DNA of 21,299 bases from Desulfuromonadaceae bacterium (GCA_003246035.1 QKBP01000095.1:1-21299), one strand, 5' to 3'. Positions 14,066-21,299 are shown, counted from the stretch's first letter. Numbers and translations: made by a program. Notes: generated by a model from the letters alone, not told the origin.

Positions 14066-16474
14066 ATGGATTTTCAAAAGCTTGGCCGTACCGCGCTGGT
14101 TTTTTTCGGCGGCGCCAGCCTGACCGTTTTCATCTGCCTGATAACCGCCTACCTGGTGGTCTCGAGCACCCTCCCCCGCGTCGAAACCCTTGACGACTAC
14201 CGCCCCCCGATCATCACCAAGGTCTACGGTGACGACGGCACCCTGATTGCCGAATACTTCAAGGAACGGCGCATCGTCGTGCCGGTCGAGCGGATGCCGC
14301 GCCAGCTGATCCAGGCCTTCGTCTCCGCCGAAGACTCGAACTTTTTCGAGCACCAGGGGATCGACCTGATCTCGATCATGCGCGCCGCCATCGCCAACCT
14401 CAGGGCCGGCGGTATCCGCCAGGGAGGGAGCACCATCACCCAGCAGGTGGCGAAGAGCTTCTTCCTCTCCTCCGAGCGCTCGTTCTCCCGCAAGTTCCGC
14501 GAAGCGATCCTGGCCTGGCGGATGGAACGGCACCTCACCAAGGAGGAGATCCTCTACCTCTACCTCAACCAGATATTTCTCGGGCACGGCGCCTACGGCG
14601 TCCAGGCCGCGGCTGAAAACTACTTTGACAAGAACGTCGAGGACCTCACCCTTGCCGAGGCGGCGATGATCGCCGGCCTCCCCCAGGCTCCGAGCCGCTA
14701 CTCACCCTACCGCCACTACGAACGCGCCAAGAACCGCCAGAAGTACGTGCTCGGGCGCATGATCGAGGAAGGGTACATCACCCAGGAGATGGCCGACGAG
14801 GCTTTTGCCCAGGTCCTCGAAGTCCAACCCCGCCAGCGCAACTATATCGACGGAGCCGGCTATTTTACCGAGCAGGTGCGCCGCTACCTCGAGGATACCT
14901 ACGGGGAAGACATCCTCTACACCGGGGGTCTCGAAGTCCACACCACCATGAACGCATCGATGCAGGCCGCCGCCCAGAACGCGGTGCGCGAGAACCTGCG
15001 CGATTTCGACACGCGCCATGGGCTGCAGGCACCCGAGAGGGCCCTCAGCGAGGAAGAGCTGACCGCGTTCCTCGAGGAGCAGGCCCTGCAGATGGCCGAC
15101 ACCCCCCTGGCCGTCGGCGAGACCTATCCCGGCGTGCTGAGTGCGTACCGCTACGACAAGAAGAACCTGGTCCTGACCGTCTCGCTGGGGGACCGCCAAG
15201 GGGAAATCGTCATCGACCCGAAGCACTGGGCGGCCCCCGTACGCATCGTTCAGGCCGGCCAGCAATTCATCCCGGCCGAGGGGCGTAACGCGGCACGCCT
15301 GCCGCTCCTCTCGCTACTCGACGTCAAGCTGGAGAAACTCTCCGACGAAGGCCCGCTGGGACTCAGCCTTGACCAGATACCCGAGGCCCAGGGAGCGTTG
15401 GTGGCTATCGCGCCGCATACCGGCCAGGTCAAGGCCATGGTCGGCGGCTACGACTTTCTCATGAGCCAGTTCAATCGCGCCATCCAGGCCCGCAGACTCC
15501 CCGGTTCGGCGATCAAGCCGTTGATCTATGCCGCGGCCCTCGACAAGGGGTATACTCCGGCGTCGATCATCCTCGACACTCCGCTGATCTACCGCGAGCG
15601 CAAGGAGGATGGTGACCAGCTCGAGTGGAAACCGAAGAACTACGAGAAAGAGTGGTACGGTCCCACCACCTTCCGCGAGGGGCTGGCCAAGTCGCGGAAT
15701 ATCATCACCATCAAGATCCTCGAGGACATCGGGGTCTCGTATGCCGCCAACTATTGCCAGAAGCTCGGGATTACCTCGGAGATCGAGCGGGACCTGACCC
15801 TCGCTCTCGGCTCCACCGCAGTCACCCCCCTGGAGCTGGCGACGGTCTACGCCGTGTTTGCCAACGGCGGGGTGCGGGTCACCCCGACCTACATCACCAA
15901 GGTCGTCGACCGCGACGGCCTGATCCTCGAATCCCTCGACCCGGCGGATTTCCCCGAGGGCCCCCAGGAGGGACAGAGCCTGATTCGCCAGACCCCGGTG
16001 CGGGTCATCTCGCCTGAAACCGCCTACCTGGTCACCAACCTGATGGAGAGCGTCGTCCGCCGCGGGACCGGCTGGCGCGCCAAGGCGCTGCAACGACCGG
16101 CGGCCGGCAAAACCGGCACCACCAACGACCTGAAGGACGCCTGGTTCGCCGGTTTCGTGCCTCAGCTGGTGACCGTCTCGTGGGTCGGCTACGATATCGA
16201 GCGCCCCCTCGGCGAGCACGAAACCGGCTCACGCGCCGCGGCCCCGGCCTGGGTCTCGTTCATGCTCGAAGCGCTCAAGGATATCCCGCCGGCCGAGTTC
16301 CCGGTCCCGGACGGCATCGAGTTTCGCCCCATCGACCCCAAGACCGGGCTGCTGGTGACCGAAGACACCGAGGGCGCGCTGATCGAGGCCTTCGCCCCCG
16401 GGTCCGCCCCGACCAAGTTCGCCCTCGACGAGGAGCGTCTCGAGGCGCGGGATTTCTTCAAGCTCGATTTCTAG
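14066..16474 (+). CDS. mrcA: Class A penicillin-binding protein 1A (transglycosylase/transpeptidase)
   Basis: The product has 802 residues, normal for PBP1A. It polymerises lipid II glycan chains and cross-links stem peptides on the periplasmic face of the inner membrane. A membrane anchor is at about 10-32. The GT51 transglycosylase domain shows catalytic E89 in EDSNFFEHQGID, QGGSTITQQ (119-127) and the LYLNQIFLGHGAYGVQ motif. An OB-like region spans about 320-430. The transpeptidase domain has S481 in GSAIKP (SxxK), SRN (543-545) and KTGTT (682-686). All catalytic motifs are intact. The start is supported by AAGGATAG six bases upstream. The likely transcription unit is its own, possibly with the thioredoxin-like gene downstream. 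Assignment to the 1A class rests on length and domain order. Confidence 0.95.
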   Translation: MDFQKLGRTALVFFGGASLTVFICLITAYLVVSSTLPRVETLDDYRPPIITKVYGDDGTLIAEYFKERRIVVPVERMPRQLIQAFVSAEDSNFFEHQGIDLISIMRAAIANLRAGGIRQGGSTITQQVAKSFFLSSERSFSRKFREAILAWRMERHLTKEEILYLYLNQIFLGHGAYGVQAAAENYFDKNVEDLTLAEAAMIAGLPQAPSRYSPYRHYERAKNRQKYVLGRMIEEGYITQEMADEAFAQVLEVQPRQRNYIDGAGYFTEQVRRYLEDTYGEDILYTGGLEVHTTMNASMQAAAQNAVRENLRDFDTRHGLQAPERALSEEELTAFLEEQALQMADTPLAVGETYPGVLSAYRYDKKNLVLTVSLGDRQGEIVIDPKHWAAPVRIVQAGQQFIPAEGRNAARLPLLSLLDVKLEKLSDEGPLGLSLDQIPEAQGALVAIAPHTGQVKAMVGGYDFLMSQFNRAIQARRLPGSAIKPLIYAAALDKGYTPASIILDTPLIYRERKEDGDQLEWKPKNYEKEWYGPTTFREGLAKSRNIITIKILEDIGVSYAANYCQKLGITSEIERDLTLALGSTAVTPLELATVYAVFANGGVRVTPTYITKVVDRDGLILESLDPADFPEGPQEGQSLIRQTPVRVISPETAYLVTNLMESVVRRGTGWRAKALQRPAAGKTGTTNDLKDAWFAGFVPQLVTVSWVGYDIERPLGEHETGSRAAAPAWVSFMLEALKDIPPAEFPVPDGIEFRPIDPKTGLLVTEDTEGALIEAFAPGSAPTKFALDEERLEARDFFKLDF

Positions 16475-16535
16475 TCGCAGGAAAGCGCTCAGACATGTGG
16501 GGTCGCGGGGAACGCGCTACCCGGAGGTGAAGATC

Positions 16536-16895
16536 GTGCTTCGTATTGCGCCGCTTCTGGCTCTGTTTCTGTTCGGCGTGACACCCGCCCAGGCCGAGCG
16601 GCTCCCGAGTCTGTTGCAGGTCACCTCTCCGGACTGCCACGCCTGCCGCTTCGTTCAGGCCGAACTCAACAAGCTCCGGTCACTCGACGCCGGGCGCCTG
16701 CACATCGACACCCTCGACATTGTCAAAAACCCCGACGCGGCGCGCCAGCTGAACGTCCACATGGTGCCGACCCTGATCTTCTACGACATCAACGGCAAGG
16801 AGATGTTCCGCCACCTCGGGGAGTGGAGCGCCGCCGAGATCCGCCAGAAGTGGCAGGAGCTCGGCCACGAACTCTACACCGGCCCCGGCGTCTGA
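16536..16895 (+). CDS. Small exported thioredoxin-fold protein (CHAC site)
   Basis: A GTG start at 16536 is preferred. A near-perfect Shine-Dalgarno GGAGGTGA (16523-16530) lies five bases ahead, and translation from here gives a clean signal peptide, MLRIAPLLALFLFGVTPAQA. An ATG at 16497 would bury that signal behind 13 residues. The mature protein of about 99 residues has a thioredoxin-type active site S-P-D-C-H-A-C (cysteines four apart, as in CxxC) and a cis-proline segment MVPTLIFYDINGKE, so it is probably a periplasmic thiol-disulfide protein. Whether it oxidises or reduces cannot be told. It follows the PBP1A gene by 61 bases and ends four bases before the convergent peptidase gene. Confidence 0.87.
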   Translation: MLRIAPLLALFLFGVTPAQAERLPSLLQVTSPDCHACRFVQAELNKLRSLDAGRLHIDTLDIVKNPDAARQLNVHMVPTLIFYDINGKEMFRHLGEWSAAEIRQKWQELGHELYTGPGV

Positions 16896-16899
16896 ACCG

Positions 16900-18690
16900 T
16901 CACACCTCCGCCACCAGCTCCTTGAGTTCTGCAAGGAGTTCCCTCACCAGATCATACCCCTGCTGCCAGAAACCGGGATCCTCCAGGTCGATCCCGAACG
17001 GTTCCAGCAGCTCGCGCGGCGCGGCGCTCCCGCCGCGCGCGAGCAGTTCCAGGTAGCGCGGCACGAAGGCATCCCCCTGCTCGCGGTAGCGCTGGTACAG
17101 GGCCAGCACCAGCAGCTCTCCGAAGACGTAGGAGGTGCAGTAGAAGCGCGCGTGGATGAAATGGCTGATGTATGACCAGCCCCAGCGGTACGGCTCGATC
17201 ATCTCGACCTGGTCACCGAACAGCCGGGCGTTCTCCTGCCACCACAGCGCGCAGTAGTCGTCGGACGACAGCAGCCCTTCAGCGCGGCGCCGGTGCGCAG
17301 CCTGTTCGAAGCGGGTCAGGACGTTCTGCCGGAAGGTCGTGGCGATGATCTCTTCGAGCTTGGTGCACAGCAGGGCGATTCGCGTGGCACGGTCCTTTTC
17401 GCGGTCGAGCAGAGAGCGGGTCAGCAGCATCTCGCCGAAGACGCTCGCCGTTTCCGCGAAGGGGAGCGGCGCCTGGTAGTGGTAGAGGTTCTGTTTCTGG
17501 GAGAGGACGAAATGGACACCGTGGCCGAGCTCGTGGGCCAGGGTTGAGACGTCACGCAGGGTCCCGGTAAAGTTGACCAGCACGTACGGAAGCTCGCCGG
17601 GCATCATCCCCTGACAGAATGCCCCGCCGCTCTTTCCCGGGGCCGGGGGGACGTCGATGCGTCGGTCGGCAAAAAACCGCGCTGCCGCCGCACCCAGCTC
17701 GGGGCTGAACCGCGCAAACGCGTCGAGGACCAGGTCCTTGGCCTCGCTAAATGCGTAGCTTCTGGGTGCACTCTCTACCGGTGCATAGAGGTCGGTGTTT
17801 TTGAGCACCTCGAGTCCAAGAAGCTGGCGCTTGAGGGCGAAATATTCCTGGGCCAGGGGATAGTTCGCCTCGCTGACGCGCATCAGCTGCTCAACCATCG
17901 CTCCGTCGGTTTCGTGGTCGAGGTGGGTCGGGGTCATGATGTCCGGGAAGCCCCTGAGTTCGCAGTCTCGGGCATGGTCGAGCAGCAGGTTGTTGAAACA
18001 GGCCGTGAGCACGGTGGCCTCGTCCGCGTGCCGGGCGAGAAAGGTGCTGAAGGCTCGCTCGCGCAGATCGCGGTCAGGGTGATAGAGCAGTGCCATCAGC
18101 TCCTCGCCGTTCGCCTCGCGCTCCGTCTCCTCGCCGGGGAAGGTGAACCGAAAGCGGAGTGCCCCGGTCACCTCCTCGTAGAGTTGCACGAACCCCTCTT
18201 TGCCGGTGAGGTCTTTACGCTTGATGACCCGCTCGACCGCCTCGTCGAGGACGTACGGCGCGTGGGCACGGAGGTTTTCCAGGTAGTGACGATAGGGGGC
18301 CAGCTCGTCGCTGGCGAGCAGGGTTGCAAATACCTGGTCGCTCAGGCGCAGCAGGTCGAGCTCGAAGAACAGCAGCTCCTCACACTGTGCGCTCCAGGCC
18401 TCGCGCACCCTGGCCATGAGGCTCTTCGCTTCATCGTCGGTGGCATCGCCGGCAAACAGGAGTTGCGCGAAGAAATAGGGACGCAGCCCAAGGCGCTGAA
18501 GCTGCTGGTACTCTTCGAGAGCGACAGCCAGATCGCCCGGCGACAGCGTCGCATCGATCACGCCGCGGTAACGGTCCCGGAAACTGTCGGCACGTTCTTC
18601 GGCACGTTGCAGATCTTCGCTCAAGCGCACATCGCCTGCACCCTCGTACAGGCGCGCAAGGTCCCAGCGCGGCAAGCTCTCTTTTGGCAT
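16900..18690 (-). CDS. pepF: Oligoendopeptidase F, M3 family zinc peptidase
   Basis: This is a roughly 596-residue cytoplasmic metallopeptidase of the M3B (PepF) type, which cleaves short peptides. The zinc site HELGHGVH is at about 386-393. The third ligand glutamate lies in FAETASVFGE about 23 residues later, and the C-terminal SYISHFIHARFYCTSYVFG segment is typical of the family. The protein starts MMPKE. The second ATG (18690) is chosen because GGAGG lies five bases ahead of it but only two ahead of the first ATG (18693). It has no signal peptide. It has a well-formed promoter of its own and is convergent with the thioredoxin-like gene, with only four bases between stop codons. I see no room for a terminator outside the coding sequence. 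Confidence 0.95.
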   Translation of the reverse strand: MPKESLPRWDLARLYEGAGDVRLSEDLQRAEERADSFRDRYRGVIDATLSPGDLAVALEEYQQLQRLGLRPYFFAQLLFAGDATDDEAKSLMARVREAWSAQCEELLFFELDLLRLSDQVFATLLASDELAPYRHYLENLRAHAPYVLDEAVERVIKRKDLTGKEGFVQLYEEVTGALRFRFTFPGEETEREANGEELMALLYHPDRDLRERAFSTFLARHADEATVLTACFNNLLLDHARDCELRGFPDIMTPTHLDHETDGAMVEQLMRVSEANYPLAQEYFALKRQLLGLEVLKNTDLYAPVESAPRSYAFSEAKDLVLDAFARFSPELGAAAARFFADRRIDVPPAPGKSGGAFCQGMMPGELPYVLVNFTGTLRDVSTLAHELGHGVHFVLSQKQNLYHYQAPLPFAETASVFGEMLLTRSLLDREKDRATRIALLCTKLEEIIATTFRQNVLTRFEQAAHRRRAEGLLSSDDYCALWWQENARLFGDQVEMIEPYRWGWSYISHFIHARFYCTSYVFGELLVLALYQRYREQGDAFVPRYLELLARGGSAAPRELLEPFGIDLEDPGFWQQGYDLVRELLAELKELVAEV

Positions 18691-18720
18691 CATTCCCTCC
18701 TTCGCAGCAACAATCCGCTT

Positions 18721-18749
18721 AAGCTAGCGGCACACCGGCAGCCTGTCAA
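18721..18749 (-). promoter_or_regulatory. Sigma-70 promoter of pepF
   Basis: The minus strand reads TTGACA (18749-18744), exactly 17 bases, then TAGCTT (18726-18721). That is a perfect -35 box and spacing with a moderate -10 box. Transcription would start near 18714, giving a leader of about 24 bases that contains AAGGAGG. Confidence 0.65.
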
Positions 18750-18867
18750 CTCTCCCGTAAACCTGATGACATCTCGTCCGTCTAATCCTCACTAACCCAA
18801 TCGGGAGACGATAACGTGAGCACGATCTCAGCGGCCCTACCGGGAGATTTTATCGGCCAAGGCGCGG

Positions 18868-18896
18868 TTGACACCCCGCCGGCGCCCATCTACTCT
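18868..18896 (+). promoter_or_regulatory. Possible sigma-70 promoter at the ECF sigma gene
   Basis: TTGACA (18868-18873), 17 bases, then TACTCT (18891-18896). The predicted transcription start, near 18903, falls on the ATG chosen for the sigma factor, which would make the message leaderless or nearly so. If translation instead begins at GTG 18816, this motif lies inside the gene and may be accidental. Confidence 0.4.
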
Positions 18897-18902
18897 CTTG
18901 CC

Positions 18903-19484
18903 ATGGACCGCACCCTCGAAAACCAGTTGCTGCAACGCGCCCGCGAAGGGGACAGCCACAGCTTCGAGCAGCTGGTCGCCACCCATGCCTCCCGTCTGCT
19001 CGGTCTGGCGCGACGCCTGGTCGGCGACTACGACCTGGCCGAGGATATCGTGCAGGAAGCTTTTTTGCGGCTGCACCGCAACCTTTCGACCTTTCGCGGC
19101 GACAGCAGTATCGGGACCTGGCTGTATCGCACTGTTACCCACGTGGCCATCGACCACCTGCGCCGCGAGAAGCTTCGCCAGCGCATTTTCTTCTTCCGGA
19201 CCAGCAACGACGATCCCGACCCGATCTCTTCAGCCGCCGATCCCCGGCCGCGCCCTGATCATGCCTTGGCCGCCGGTGAACTGGGTCGAGCCCTCGAGCA
19301 GGCCCTGAGCAGGCTCTCTCCCCGCCAACGCAGCATCTTTATCCTGCGTCACTATGAGGGGCTGCCGCTCAAGGAGATCGCCGAGACGCTCGGTCTTGAA
19401 GAGGGGACGGTCAAGGCGCATCTGCACCGCGCCGTTTCCACCCTCCGCCTCGTACTTAAACCCTTCCGGGAGGATGCCCCATGA
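18903..19484 (+). CDS. ECF-type RNA polymerase sigma factor
   Basis: This 193-residue protein has the two-domain ECF plan. Region 2 is at about 21-90 (DLAEDIVQEAFLRLHRN, GTWLYRTVTHVAIDHLRR) and region 4 at about 132-184 (LSPRQRSIFILRHYEGL, LKEIAETLGLEEGTVKAHL). It would redirect RNA polymerase to a small regulon. The ATG at 18903 places region 2 about 20 residues in, as usual for the family, but it has no Shine-Dalgarno. GTG at 18816, with GGGAG eight to nine bases ahead, is a real alternative adding 29 non-conserved residues. The stop overlaps the anti-sigma start in an ATGA, so the two are translationally coupled. The regulon and signal are unknown. Confidence 0.93.
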   Translation: MDRTLENQLLQRAREGDSHSFEQLVATHASRLLGLARRLVGDYDLAEDIVQEAFLRLHRNLSTFRGDSSIGTWLYRTVTHVAIDHLRREKLRQRIFFFRTSNDDPDPISSAADPRPRPDHALAAGELGRALEQALSRLSPRQRSIFILRHYEGLPLKEIAETLGLEEGTVKAHLHRAVSTLRLVLKPFREDAP

Positions 19485-19930
19485 GCGTGCACCCCTGTCC
19501 CAATCACGCGAGTGCCAGCTTGACAGCCCTGCTGTTCGACGATCTTCCCGATGCCGAACGTCGTGAGCTAGAAACCCATCTCGAACTGTGCGCCGACTGC
19601 CGCGCTCACCTGGAGGAGCTCAAGGCGCTCCTTAAGGCACTCCCGGTCCTCGAGGAGCCGGTCTCCCGTAGCGATGTGCAACGCCTGCAGGCCAGGGTCG
19701 CCGAGCGCATCGCCCGCCGTTCTCCCTGGCTTCCGGCCCTTGCAACAGGCTGCTGTGCCCTTGCAGCCCTGGTGTTCTTCACGACCGGACCACCATCACG
19801 ACCCGCTCCGCAATCCGACCCACCGCCGGTCGTCAGTGAAATCGAACTGCTGCAGAACCTCGAGCTGTTGCAGTCCCTCGAACTGCTGGAAAATCTCGAA
19901 CTGCTTGAAGAACTGGAGAGGCAGGGATGA
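19481..19930 (+). CDS. Membrane anti-sigma factor with zinc finger and leucine-hexad tail
   Basis: The 149-residue protein starts inside the sigma gene's stop (ATGA overlap). A zf-HC2-type zinc motif H33-x3-C37-x2-C40 (ETHLELCADCRAHLEEL) marks the ZAS family that binds and inhibits ECF sigma factors. One membrane helix at about 84-101 puts residues 1-82 in the cytoplasm and the rest in the periplasm. The periplasmic end is unusual: a proline-rich linker (103-117), then four back-to-back six-residue units of pattern [IL]-E-L-L-[QE]-x (residues 121-144). The next gene encodes an exported protein carrying the same unit. A role holding the sigma factor until an envelope signal arrives is well supported by the family; the use of the tail is inference. 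Confidence 0.88.
   Translation: MSVHPCPNHASASLTALLFDDLPDAERRELETHLELCADCRAHLEELKALLKALPVLEEPVSRSDVQRLQARVAERIARRSPWLPALATGCCALAALVFFTTGPPSRPAPQSDPPPVVSEIELLQNLELLQSLELLENLELLEELERQG
19841..19912 (+). repeat. Four 18-base in-frame repeats coding leucine/glutamate hexads
   Basis: Four tandem 18-base units encode IELLQN, LELLQS, LELLEN and LELLEE within the anti-sigma tail. Synonymous codons vary (CTG, TTG, CTC and CTT for Leu; CAG, GAA and GAG around them). The protein pattern is therefore kept while the DNA has drifted, suggesting selection on the peptide rather than a fresh duplication. Confidence 0.75.
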
Positions 19931-20139
19931 GAACGGTCTGGTGTACCCTGCTACTGCTTGCGACCTTGTCCTTACCGCTCTTTGCCGCAGAGCCCCCGCC
20001 CCCGGACAGCGACGCGTCGCCAGAGGTCGGGCAGCTCTCCGACGAGGAGATCGAACTCCTCAAGATGCTCGAACTGCTTCAGCTGATGGATATGCTCGAC
20101 GATATGGACACGATAGCCCGACTGGAGGACGAGTCATGA
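19927..20139 (+). CDS. Small exported acidic protein with the same leucine hexads
   Basis: This is a 70-residue protein whose ATG overlaps the anti-sigma stop by four bases. Residues 1-20 form a signal peptide (LLLLATLSLPLFA-A), followed by a proline- and acid-rich stretch. Then EEIELLKMLELLQLMDMLDDMD (42-60 region) repeats the hexad pattern of the anti-sigma tail at least twice, IELLKM and LELLQL, with a degenerate third. The mature part is only about 50 residues and strongly acidic. It resembles no family I can name. The location, coupling and shared motif suggest a periplasmic partner of the anti-sigma factor. It could also be an unfolded, metal- or cation-binding peptide. Confidence 0.75.
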   Translation: MRTVWCTLLLLATLSLPLFAAEPPPPDSDASPEVGQLSDEEIELLKMLELLQLMDMLDDMDTIARLEDES

Positions 20140-20723
20140 GAGTCTCCCTGTTCAGTACCCTCCTGCTGCTGGCCCTGCTCGGCCCATTGTATGTCTGCGC
20201 CTCGGAAACCGCGCCTTCCAGCCCCGTCTCGCCACAGGTTGCCCATCAGGAGCAGATCCAGCTCCAACAGGCCTGGCAGCAGTGGCAGCAGCTCTCCGAG
20301 GTGGAGCGTACCCAGCTGCGCGCCAACTTCCAGCGCTTCAAGCAGCTCACCCCCGAGCAGCAGGAGCGTCTGCGCGACCAGCTGCGCCGTTACCAGCAGC
20401 TCGATCTGCAGCAACGGGAGCAACTGCGTAGCCGCTGGGAATACTATCGTTCCCTGCCGGCGGAGGACCAGGCCCGTCTCAGAAGGGCTCAGCAGCGATT
20501 CCAGGACCTCCCGCCCGACTCCCGCCAGGAGCTGCGCGAAAGGCTGCAACAGCTGCGCGACCTCCCCGCCGAGGAGCGAAACGCCTACCGCCAGGAGCTC
20601 CGTCAGCGTTATTTCGGCGCTTCGGGCAGCGGCTCGAGCTCGGCAAGCGGCGGGATCGGCAGCGGCACAGGAAGCGCTGCCGGAGCCACACCCCAATCAG
20701 GCCCCGGCCCCGGAGGTCACTAG
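20136..20723 (+). CDS. Exported DUF3106-like Gln/Arg-rich helical repeat protein
   Basis: The 195-residue product is coupled to the previous gene by an ATGA overlap. It has a signal peptide (about 5-22; LYVC is a poor lipobox, so lipidation is doubtful). Residues 38-160 are successive helical units with the patterns W/F-x-x-F/L, L(T/P)-x-E-x-R-x-x-L-R and R-F-x-x-L, for example QLTPEQQERLRDQLRRYQQL and SLPAEDQARLRRAQQRFQDL. The style is that of DUF3106 and of periplasmic CpxP/CnrX-type sensors. The tail (about 162-195) is rich in Gly and Ser and probably disordered. In ECF systems such helical periplasmic proteins can act as stress or metal sensors; that role here is inferred from position. 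Confidence 0.82.
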   Translation: MRVSLFSTLLLLALLGPLYVCASETAPSSPVSPQVAHQEQIQLQQAWQQWQQLSEVERTQLRANFQRFKQLTPEQQERLRDQLRRYQQLDLQQREQLRSRWEYYRSLPAEDQARLRRAQQRFQDLPPDSRQELRERLQQLRDLPAEERNAYRQELRQRYFGASGSGSSSASGGIGSGTGSAAGATPQSGPGPGGH

Positions 20724-20733
20724 CCTCCGGGGC
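20707..20733 (+). terminator. Strong GC hairpin over the stop codon, weak terminator
   Basis: GCCCCGGAGG (20707-20716) pairs perfectly with CCTCCGGGGC (20724-20733) around a 7-base loop that contains the TAG stop of the DUF3106-like gene. The bases after it are pyrimidine-rich but not a clean T-run, so it may protect the mRNA 3' end rather than terminate on its own. Confidence 0.5.
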
Positions 20734-20769
20734 TCCTTCAACCTTCTTCCTACCCCTTTTCCTCACCTG

Positions 20770-20813
20770 GCCCCGGACGGTCCTCCCCCATGTGACCGTT
20801 CGGGGCGATTTTT
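20770..20813 (+). terminator. Intrinsic terminator of the sigma-factor operon
   Basis: GCCCCGGACGGTC (20770-20782) pairs with GACCGTTCGGGGC (20794-20806) in a 13-bp stem with one G-T pair and an 11-base loop. It is followed by GA and five Ts (20809-20813). This is a good rho-independent terminator separating the sigma operon from the GAF-like gene. Confidence 0.8.
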
Positions 20814-20909
20814 ATCTGATCGACCGCTTCCGCCCGGATTATCTGACTTTTTCGACCCTTTCGGGGCCGTGTGCTTAAACTGTTCATCGTATCGTCGGGG
20901 AGACCGTAC

Positions 20910-21299
20910 ATGGCGACACTGAGAGACTCCTGCGTACAGCTTGATCAGAAACTCGCCGCTCTGGAGGACGTTCCAGAGCGGGTCGTTACTTCGGCCTCGG
21001 CCATCGCGCGGGTCTTCAGGGTCGATACGGACGAGGTCGCCCTGTTCCGCCTCAAGGACGGAACGGTCCTCAACTTTCTCTGGCCGGAGAAACTTCAGAA
21101 GGTCGGCTTTATTCCGCTCAACTCCCACGACTCCCTCGCAGCGCGCACCATTCGTGAGAAACGCGCCTATCTGAACAACGACTTCACCTCGTCCCGTCAT
21201 GCTGGGGTCTTCGAGGTGGTGCACCTCGACAAGGAGGAGGGCCGCCCCCAGCCGATCCTAAAGATCCTCAGCGCGCCCCTGGGGAAGGACGACGATCCG
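20910..21299 (+). CDS. GAF-like domain protein, 3' end cut by the window
   Basis: 130 codons run open to the window edge. The ATG at 20910 has GGGGAG seven bases ahead. There is no signal peptide or membrane segment. An N-terminal helix is followed by a GAF-like pattern: ASAIARVFRVDTDEVALFRL, a strand TVLNFLWPE, then IPLNSHDSLAARTIREKRAYLNNDF, and a strand ILKILSAPLG. This order (hydrophobic core, alternating helix, then a nucleotide- or small-molecule-binding pocket rim) is typical of stand-alone GAF proteins. The ligand cannot be predicted and any further domain lies outside the window. It is separated from the sigma operon by a terminator and is probably transcribed on its own. Confidence 0.78.
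   Translation, partial: MATLRDSCVQLDQKLAALEDVPERVVTSASAIARVFRVDTDEVALFRLKDGTVLNFLWPEKLQKVGFIPLNSHDSLAARTIREKRAYLNNDFTSSRHAGVFEVVHLDKEEGRPQPILKILSAPLGKDDDP

Noticed and set aside
18757..18786. Possible ECF-type autoregulatory promoter (AAACC and CGTCTAA about 16 bases apart) before the sigma gene
   Set aside because: The -35 lacks the usual GGAAC core and the match is too loose to call. It also overlaps the pepF promoter region.
17914..18795. A 293-codon plus-strand frame opposite the peptidase gene
   Set aside because: It is antisense to pepF, which has the HELGH zinc site, a Shine-Dalgarno and a promoter. The frame itself shows no family signature.

Overview
The window is GC-rich, densely coded chromosomal DNA. 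It looks like a Gram-negative bacterium, most likely a deltaproteobacterium of the Geobacter/Desulfuromonas/Pelobacter group. The reasons are an outer-membrane beta-barrel giant, a GEMM-I riboswitch joined to a GGDEF response regulator, and an ECF sigma/zinc anti-sigma/DUF3106-type cassette. The lineage is inferred from gene content and style, not from a search. I saw no RNA genes apart from the riboswitch, and no insertion sequence, prophage or CRISPR array.

Left edge (1-1223): the 5' part of radA on the minus strand, with a near-consensus sigma-70 promoter. The divergent spacer also holds a perfect 16-bp palindrome in front of the next gene.

Central block (1224-13967, plus strand): seven tightly spaced genes. 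In order they are: an exported protein joining a ThuA/GATase-like domain to a DUF11-like module; a GEMM-I cyclic-di-GMP riboswitch with its own intrinsic terminator; two small exported relatives of that module; a 1956-residue multidomain OmpA/beta-barrel outer-membrane protein; a membrane-anchored FecR/Ig-like protein; a membrane histidine kinase; and a receiver-GGDEF response regulator. The enzyme predicted to make c-di-GMP and the RNA predicted to sense it bracket a set of envelope proteins. This suggests a self-contained, signal-gated cell-surface module with a feedback loop, and it is the most interesting part of the window.

Peptidoglycan and housekeeping block (14066-18690): a complete class A penicillin-binding protein (PBP1A type), a small exported thioredoxin-fold protein with a CHAC site, and, convergent with it, an M3-family oligoendopeptidase F on the minus strand with its own promoter.

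Right block (18903-20723): an ECF sigma factor, its membrane zinc-finger anti-sigma factor, a 70-residue exported protein and a DUF3106-like exported protein, joined by three successive 4-base ATGA overlaps. The periplasmic tail of the anti-sigma factor and the small exported protein share the same six-residue leucine/glutamate repeat. Two hairpins end this unit; the second is a good intrinsic terminator. A GAF-like protein then starts and runs off the right edge.
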